DNA of 8,696 bases from an uncultured beta proteobacterium. GTDB taxonomy: Bacteria; Pseudomonadota; Gammaproteobacteria; Burkholderiales; Rhodocyclaceae. Each line of letters opens with the position of its first letter. Positions within the stretch are counted from its first letter, which is position 1. The notes under the pieces are model-generated. The model saw only the letters and a list, made by a program, of their open reading frames with translations, ran no database searches and had not been told where the DNA came from. The DNA lies in assembly GCA_903910495.1 (NCBI GenBank), contig CAIVZW010000457.1, positions 1 through 8,696 of the forward strand. The letters run 5' to 3'. Positions 4,959 through 8,696 of the stretch are shown piece after piece. The position numbers and the translations under genes are program-made.

Positions 4959-6461
4959 TTACTCCGTTGGTTGGTCGGGGTGATCGGCGGGGTCTGGCCG
5001 AGCAGGTGTCTCAGTAACTGGCTCACTGGGGACAGTGTCGTGCCGCGGATCGGAATCGAATACCAGACCCAATGAATCGGCACGCTGGTTGTCCGCCGCA
5101 ATCTCGCGATCGACATCCTCGGCGTCGTAGCCGTACGCTGAAATAGCTTCCGAGCGACTCGACAGACCGGCCCGGATCGCCAGTTTCATGGCGGTGAATT
5201 CCTTTTGCGGATCGACCCACTGCCAACCTTGCGGGATCCACCGGGCCGCTTGGTACTCATGTGAGCGGCGACCATAACCCGACATCGACAACGCCCCTTC
5301 GAGCACTGCCTGATCCATCCATGCCCGCCAAAGCGGCCGGCACAGTTGATGCACGATCACCCCATGCTGGATAGCCTCACAGCGGCGTCTAAATTCCAGC
5401 AGCCCGGCACGGATACTGGAATAGTTCACCTGCGACAGGTCGCCGGTGAGCATTTCGTAGGTGATGCCCATAGCTGCAGCGACGGCGCGAAACTGCAGAC
5501 GCATGAATTCTGTGTAGGTACTGCCGACATCGGACGGCGCGGAGAATTTGATGTCCTCGCCCGGTTCGAGAATCTGCATCGTTCCCGGTTCAAGCCCCGC
5601 CAGGGCCACACCATGGGCATCTGCCAGCCCTTCGCCCAGCAGATTGTCTTCAGGCGACACGCGGGTGATGAAGCCAGCGAACATGGCGGCCGTTTTTTTG
5701 CGCACCAGTTCGGCATCATCGTACTGATCGAGTTCATGGAGCTTGACCAACGCCCGCGCAAGCCACGGTTCCCCACGAATCTGACCCGGCCTCAGGGGCC
5801 GGAACAGATGGAGGATCTCGGCCGCCGCGACCCGCACGGTCTCCAAGCCGCCAGCGCCGGACATCGGTGCCAGACTGCCGTCGTAAGGGTGGCTCTTGTA
5901 GAGGTGGTAGGCCACGCGCTGCCCGAGTCGGTTAAATTCGATGCCGGCACGGATCAGGTTACCGTTCGATAAATCCTGATTGAGCGTCATGGGCAGGTGT
6001 TCGGGTTCGAGCACCTGAACCTGTAAAGCCACCGGCAAACCATCCTCGGGCCGGCGGTAGCGCAAGCGAATGAGGGTTTCGCCGCCTTCGATCATGGCCC
6101 GCATTGCCAAGGCCTGCACCCCATAGAAGTCGGTGAGGTCGGCGGCATCAGCTGCTTCGCACCACGCGCGCCAGAGCGACTGGATGACCTCGCGCAAGGC
6201 GCTGTCCTGCACCATCGACTGCGGCTTGATGCCGGTACCGATGGCGTTGGCCACGTAGGAATCAATCCCGGCAGCCGCCCAGGCATTGCGGCGCACCAGA
6301 TCGCGGCTCTTGGCGCGCAGTTCGTTCTGCGTGTAGAGCAGCGCCGCAACCGCACCGGGATTACCCACTGACCACGCCAGCGCCCGACGTCCACCGCCGA
6401 CGCCATCGTAGGTCGGCGAGTTGCCGAAGAGTTTGCGTTGAATGGTTTTGAACAGGCGCAT
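4959..6461 (-). CDS. Phage portal protein, lambda family (gpB-like)
   Basis: This encodes 500 residues (lambda gpB has 533). Lambda-family features include the N-terminal block LRAKSRDLVRRNAWAAAGID (48-67) followed by VANAIGTGIKP (70-80), the FYGVQALAMRAMIEGGETLIR region, a HLFRPLRPGQIRGEPWLA segment near the middle, AMFAGFITR, and the downstream YSSIRAGLLEFRRRCE and WRAWMDQAV motifs. Dodecameric portals form the DNA channel at one vertex and nucleate prohead assembly. The C-terminus is a Pro/Glu/Thr-rich tail, often trimmed by the head protease in related phages. ATG 6461 overlaps the gpW stop by one base (TGATG), with an AAGGG-like site five bases upstream; the GTG at 6464 is only two bases from that site and is less likely. 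The protease gene follows three bases after the stop. Confidence 0.95.
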   Translation of the reverse strand: MRLFKTIQRKLFGNSPTYDGVGGGRRALAWSVGNPGAVAALLYTQNELRAKSRDLVRRNAWAAAGIDSYVANAIGTGIKPQSMVQDSALREVIQSLWRAWCEAADAADLTDFYGVQALAMRAMIEGGETLIRLRYRRPEDGLPVALQVQVLEPEHLPMTLNQDLSNGNLIRAGIEFNRLGQRVAYHLYKSHPYDGSLAPMSGAGGLETVRVAAAEILHLFRPLRPGQIRGEPWLARALVKLHELDQYDDAELVRKKTAAMFAGFITRVSPEDNLLGEGLADAHGVALAGLEPGTMQILEPGEDIKFSAPSDVGSTYTEFMRLQFRAVAAAMGITYEMLTGDLSQVNYSSIRAGLLEFRRRCEAIQHGVIVHQLCRPLWRAWMDQAVLEGALSMSGYGRRSHEYQAARWIPQGWQWVDPQKEFTAMKLAIRAGLSSRSEAISAYGYDAEDVDREIAADNQRADSLGLVFDSDPRHDTVPSEPVTETPARPDPADHPDQPTE

Positions 6462-6682
6462 CACGTCCCTTTTGCTGTCGTCACCCGGATCTGCCGTGGG
6501 GCGCGTGGCCAGAGGTCGGTGTCAGCCGCCTGTTCGTAAAGATCACGCTCCACCGCCAGAATGGCCTGACGCAGTTCCTCAACGGAACGGTACTCGACCG
6601 TCTTGTCGCCAAAGGTGACGCGCTTCTCACCCTTGGCCAGGGCCGCTTCCAGTGCACCGAGTTGTTCTTCCGTATAGGCCAT
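6461..6682 (-). CDS. Head-tail joining protein, gpW family
   Basis: This encodes 73 residues (lambda gpW has 68). The sequence begins MAYTEEQLGALEAALAKGEK, continues with a strand pair RVTFGDKTVEYRS and a second helix VEELRQAILAVERDL, the helix-hairpin-helix layout of gpW, and ends in a flexible basic tail (RAPRQIRVTTAKGT). gpW binds below the portal after packaging and keeps DNA in the head. The start is ATG 6682, which overlaps the upstream gene's TAA (TAATG); a longer frame to 6745 lies inside that gene and is rejected. Its stop overlaps the portal start. The position directly before the portal gene is that of lambda W before B. Confidence 0.93.
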   Translation of the reverse strand: MAYTEEQLGALEAALAKGEKRVTFGDKTVEYRSVEELRQAILAVERDLYEQAADTDLWPRAPRQIRVTTAKGT

Positions 6683-7074
6683 TAGCGGTACACCACGACA
6701 TTCATCTCGGACGTATCGGCAAACGAGGAACTGCCGGTTGCACACGCCACCTCGACAAAGCGTGCAGTTTTAGCCTCCGAGGTTTGCCGCGCCAGCGCCA
6801 TACGAGCGATGCCGGAATTGACCGTGCTGCGGGCAAAGGCGATCCAGCAGTAGCTGGCATCTGCAAACGGCGTGGCGAAGCTGATGCGATAGCGTCCTGC
6901 CGCCTGCCGGGTGACTCGCGCAACGTTGTGCGCTGCGGCGATCTGAATTGCGCCGCCCACGTAGCCAAAGGTGACCCAGGCACGGGCCAGCCCGGGATGC
7001 TCGGGACGGACCAGGGTCTTGATCTCGCAGGCCAGCCGAATGGCCAGGGCACTGACTTTTGCGGTGAGGCTCAT
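6682..7074 (-). CDS. Fibre-like phage protein with tail-fibre C-terminal domain
   Basis: This encodes 130 residues. Residues 31-130 match the pattern of a small domain found at the end of many tail fibres: AWVTFGYVGGAIQIAAAHNV (32-51), ARVTRQAAGRYRISFATPF (52-70), ADASYCWIAFARS, and a closing EMNVVVYR strand. In those proteins the pattern is 'AWV-x-F-x(n)-I-x-x-x-x-NV...G-x-Y-x-(V/I)-x-F-x-x-x-x-x-DA-x-Y'. The N-terminal 20 residues share 11 identities at the same register with the neighbouring upstream protein (MSL..K...L.IR.A.E.KT). The location between terminase and gpW is unusual for a tail fibre. It starts two bases after the upstream gene with no clear ribosome site, so coupling is likely. 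It might be a capsid-surface fibre or a receptor-binding accessory; neither is shown. Confidence 0.72.
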   Translation of the reverse strand: MSLTAKVSALAIRLACEIKTLVRPEHPGLARAWVTFGYVGGAIQIAAAHNVARVTRQAAGRYRISFATPFADASYCWIAFARSTVNSGIARMALARQTSEAKTARFVEVACATGSSSFADTSEMNVVVYR

Positions 7075-7076
7075 GA

Positions 7077-7574
7077 TCAGGCGATCAGTTGCGCTTCGAA
7101 GAGAGTGACGAAGTCGGTGGTGGTATCGCCGATATCGGTGCTCGCTACGGCACCGATGTTAGTCCGTGCCTGTAGTTGCTCAGGAGCCGTCAAGGTCTGC
7201 GCCGCATCGAAACGCACGCGCTTGTCGATCGCTGCCGTCAGGGCGGCGATGCCCGTCTGATCGTTCTGTAACGCTTGCTGTAATTCGAGCAAGGTATCGT
7301 AGGCGGCATCGGCGCCACCGAGAATCTGGGCGCGCAAGGCATCGAGCAGCGTGACGATCTTCGAGGCCGAGAAGGTTGTTGTGGTGCTCCCCGGTGTCAG
7401 GTCATCGATCACCGCAAATGCCGTAACGGCGGTTTTAAGTTCATTGATCGCGGCGACCAGCGAGGACTTGTCGATAGTCGAGAGCGATGAGAGGTTACCG
7501 ATCCGGGTATGGACCGTCTTGAACTCGTCGGCGACGCGGATGACCAGACTGTGAATTTTGGTTTGCAGACTCAT
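7077..7574 (-). CDS. Fibre-like structural protein, helical/coiled-coil repeats
   Basis: This encodes 165 residues. Residues 1-20 (MSLQTKIHSLVIRVADEFKT) form an amphipathic helix shared with the next protein. Residues 24-50 (RIGNLSSLSTIDKSSLVAA, INELKTAV) and 118-142 (KRVRFDAAQTLTAPEQLQA, RTNIGA) are sequence blocks seen in many phage tail fibres and similar trimeric virion proteins; between them are SASKIVTLLDALRAQILGG and AYDTLLELQQALQNDQTGI, a probable coiled coil. There is no membrane segment or signal peptide. ATG 7574 is preceded by AAAGGA about ten bases upstream, 22 bases after the terminase stop. The protein resembles the shaft of a fibre without a receptor-binding tip, and the next gene supplies a tip-like domain. 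A joint fibre is an inference. Confidence 0.7.
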   Translation of the reverse strand: MSLQTKIHSLVIRVADEFKTVHTRIGNLSSLSTIDKSSLVAAINELKTAVTAFAVIDDLTPGSTTTTFSASKIVTLLDALRAQILGGADAAYDTLLELQQALQNDQTGIAALTAAIDKRVRFDAAQTLTAPEQLQARTNIGAVASTDIGDTTTDFVTLFEAQLIA

Positions 7575-7596
7575 GGGGTGGGTTCCTTTAGTGGTT

Positions 7597-8696
7597 TTAG
7601 CTCAGCCAGCGGCTGCGGATCAGGTGGCGCCCCGAACGGCGGGTGCCAGAAACAGCAAGGCCACCGCCGGTTTTGTGTCCATGGGTGGCCTTGGCATTCA
7701 GTTCATCAGCAATTTCAGGGGGCTCGATGCTCGCGATCCCGAGTTGCTTTTCCAGTTCTCGCCAGTGGCGTTCCTCGAAGCGGTCGAGACCGGATGCGGC
7801 AGCGGCCGCGCGGGCATAGACGTAGCAGTCCAGGGCCTCGTTACGCTCGCGCATCTTCTGCCACTCGCGAATCGCGAAGCCGTTGCGGTCTCGCCGGGTC
7901 ACCAATTGCTCGGCGCAGAGTTGCTGGATGAACTCGGCGTCGACTTTGGGCAGATGCACGAAGCCGGCTGGATAGACCGTAGTCACACCGTCATCGGCCA
8001 CATCGGCAGACTTGCGCAGGTTGTTGTAGAACTCCAGTTTGGCAATGCCACCGGCGACCGAGAACACCTTGATGCCCCGGCGCAGTTTCTTGCCGCCAGT
8101 GGTCGCATCCACGGCCGTCGGGGTGCCGACCAGTGCCGCTCCACGCGCCACACCCTTGACCGCCATCACGCGGGAATCCCGCACCGCGCGCACGAAGGCA
8201 TAAGCTTCCTGTGTGGCAAAGCCAGTATCCAGCGCGAAGCGCACCAGCGGTACTGATGCCCCGGAGGCATGCGTCCAGGTTTCATCGAGCAGGCGAGCCA
8301 ACTGGTTCCAGACCTCAGCGCGCGCGGTATCGCCCATCAGCACCCGGTGCTCGACGAGCCATGAAGCCTTGCCACGCCCGAACGCCCAGACAGAAGCTTC
8401 GATGCGATCCTTCTGCACGTCACCGCCACCGGTCAGGAGCAATCCACCTTCAGGGATGGATCCTATCCGGTAGTCTTCGCGGCGTTCCAGCAGGCGCTGC
8501 CAGTCGGGCGCTTCGCCTTCCTCGACCCACGTCTCACCGAGTTCAGTGTTCTTGAAGGTCTTGATGGCGGCGGCCGATCCGGCGTCCTTGCTGATGGCAC
8601 TCTCCCACGCGGCAGCGATTTCCCGCCAGTTACGCCAACCCATCGGGCTGTACAGGCTCGACAAATGGAAACCGGCGGTCTTGCTGTTGTTGCCAA
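7597..8696 (-). CDS. Terminase large subunit, GpA family, C-terminal part (5' end beyond window)
   Basis: The visible part is 365 codons; the reading frame is open to base 8696, so the N-terminal ATPase region is missing. It begins with GNNSKTAGFHLSSLYSPMGW, the segment that in lambda gpA-type terminases joins ATPase and nuclease domains. The nuclease domain follows with GGGDVQKDRIEASVWAFGRG (first acidic residue in GDVQ.DR), LVRFALDTGFATQEAYAF (second Asp), a GVARGAALVGTP block, and RNEALDCYVYARAAA (third acidic residue, strongly conserved in the family). The protein cuts concatemeric DNA and powers packaging into proheads. The C-terminus after residue 310 of the visible part is Ala/Gly/Arg-rich and probably contacts the portal. 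A start at TTG 8664 would fall in the middle of the conserved block and is not the true start. Confidence 0.95.
   Translation of the reverse strand, partial: GNNSKTAGFHLSSLYSPMGWRNWREIAAAWESAISKDAGSAAAIKTFKNTELGETWVEEGEAPDWQRLLERREDYRIGSIPEGGLLLTGGGDVQKDRIEASVWAFGRGKASWLVEHRVLMGDTARAEVWNQLARLLDETWTHASGASVPLVRFALDTGFATQEAYAFVRAVRDSRVMAVKGVARGAALVGTPTAVDATTGGKKLRRGIKVFSVAGGIAKLEFYNNLRKSADVADDGVTTVYPAGFVHLPKVDAEFIQQLCAEQLVTRRDRNGFAIREWQKMRERNEALDCYVYARAAAAASGLDRFEERHWRELEKQLGIASIEPPEIADELNAKATHGHKTGGGLAVSGTRRSGRHLIRSRWLS

Noticed and set aside
5346..5972. A 208-codon plus-strand frame opposite the portal gene, and a 202-codon one at 6652-7260
   Set aside because: Both lie wholly opposite well-recognised phage genes and have compositions expected of antisense shadows.
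7558..8256. A 232-codon open frame on the plus strand opposite the terminase gene
   Set aside because: It mirrors the codon periodicity of the terminase, resembles no protein family, and lacks a start context; GC-rich genes commonly give long open antisense frames.

Overview
The window is the late morphogenesis block of a lambda-like tailed phage, most likely a prophage in a GC-rich proteobacterium. The GC-rich, codon-biased genes suggest a beta- or gammaproteobacterial host, but no host gene, integrase or attachment site is visible. Whether this is an integrated prophage or a free phage genome cannot be decided from this stretch.

All structural genes but one lie on the minus strand, so the operon reads from base 8696 down to base 1. 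In transcription order it holds: the C-terminal part of a GpA-type large terminase (7597-8696, 5' end outside the window); two small fibre-like proteins that share an N-terminal segment (7077-7574 and 6682-7074); the gpW-type head-tail joining protein (6461-6682); a lambda-family portal (4959-6461); an S49/ClpP-fold head maturation protease (3717-4955) with a nested in-frame scaffold gene (3717-4064); a gpD-type decoration protein (3336-3713); a gpE-type major capsid protein (2267-3271); a short FII-like head-tail connector (1986-2267); a tail-terminator-like protein (851-1294); a small DUF7210-like protein (650-847); and a tail tube protein (1-643, 3' end outside the window). Genes are packed with gaps of 2-3 bases or one-base stop/start overlaps, apart from 22 bases after the terminase and 64 bases before the capsid gene. 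The order follows lambda A-W-B-C/Nu3-D-E-FII-(Z/U)-V. The differences are the two extra genes between A and W, the absence of an FI-like gene, and one insertion at the head/tail boundary.

That insertion is the notable accessory element. A single plus-strand gene (1351-1989) encodes a pRiA4b ORF-3-like protein, a family of unknown function often found as cargo on mobile elements. It has its own strong ribosome binding site and a plausible promoter. It sits between the head connector and tail terminator genes, opposite to the late operon, as a phage 'moron' would. Its stop codon overlaps the stop codon of the convergent connector gene.

The structural proteins would act together as follows: terminase cuts and packages DNA through the portal; protease and scaffold build and mature the prohead; gpE and gpD form the shell; gpW and the FII-like protein close the portal vertex; the terminator and tube proteins build a non-contractile or long tail. 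No RNA genes, CRISPR arrays, IS elements, origins or convincing terminators were seen. The only gene-free stretches are short (56 bases at 1295-1350, 64 bases at 3272-3335, 22 bases at 7575-7596).
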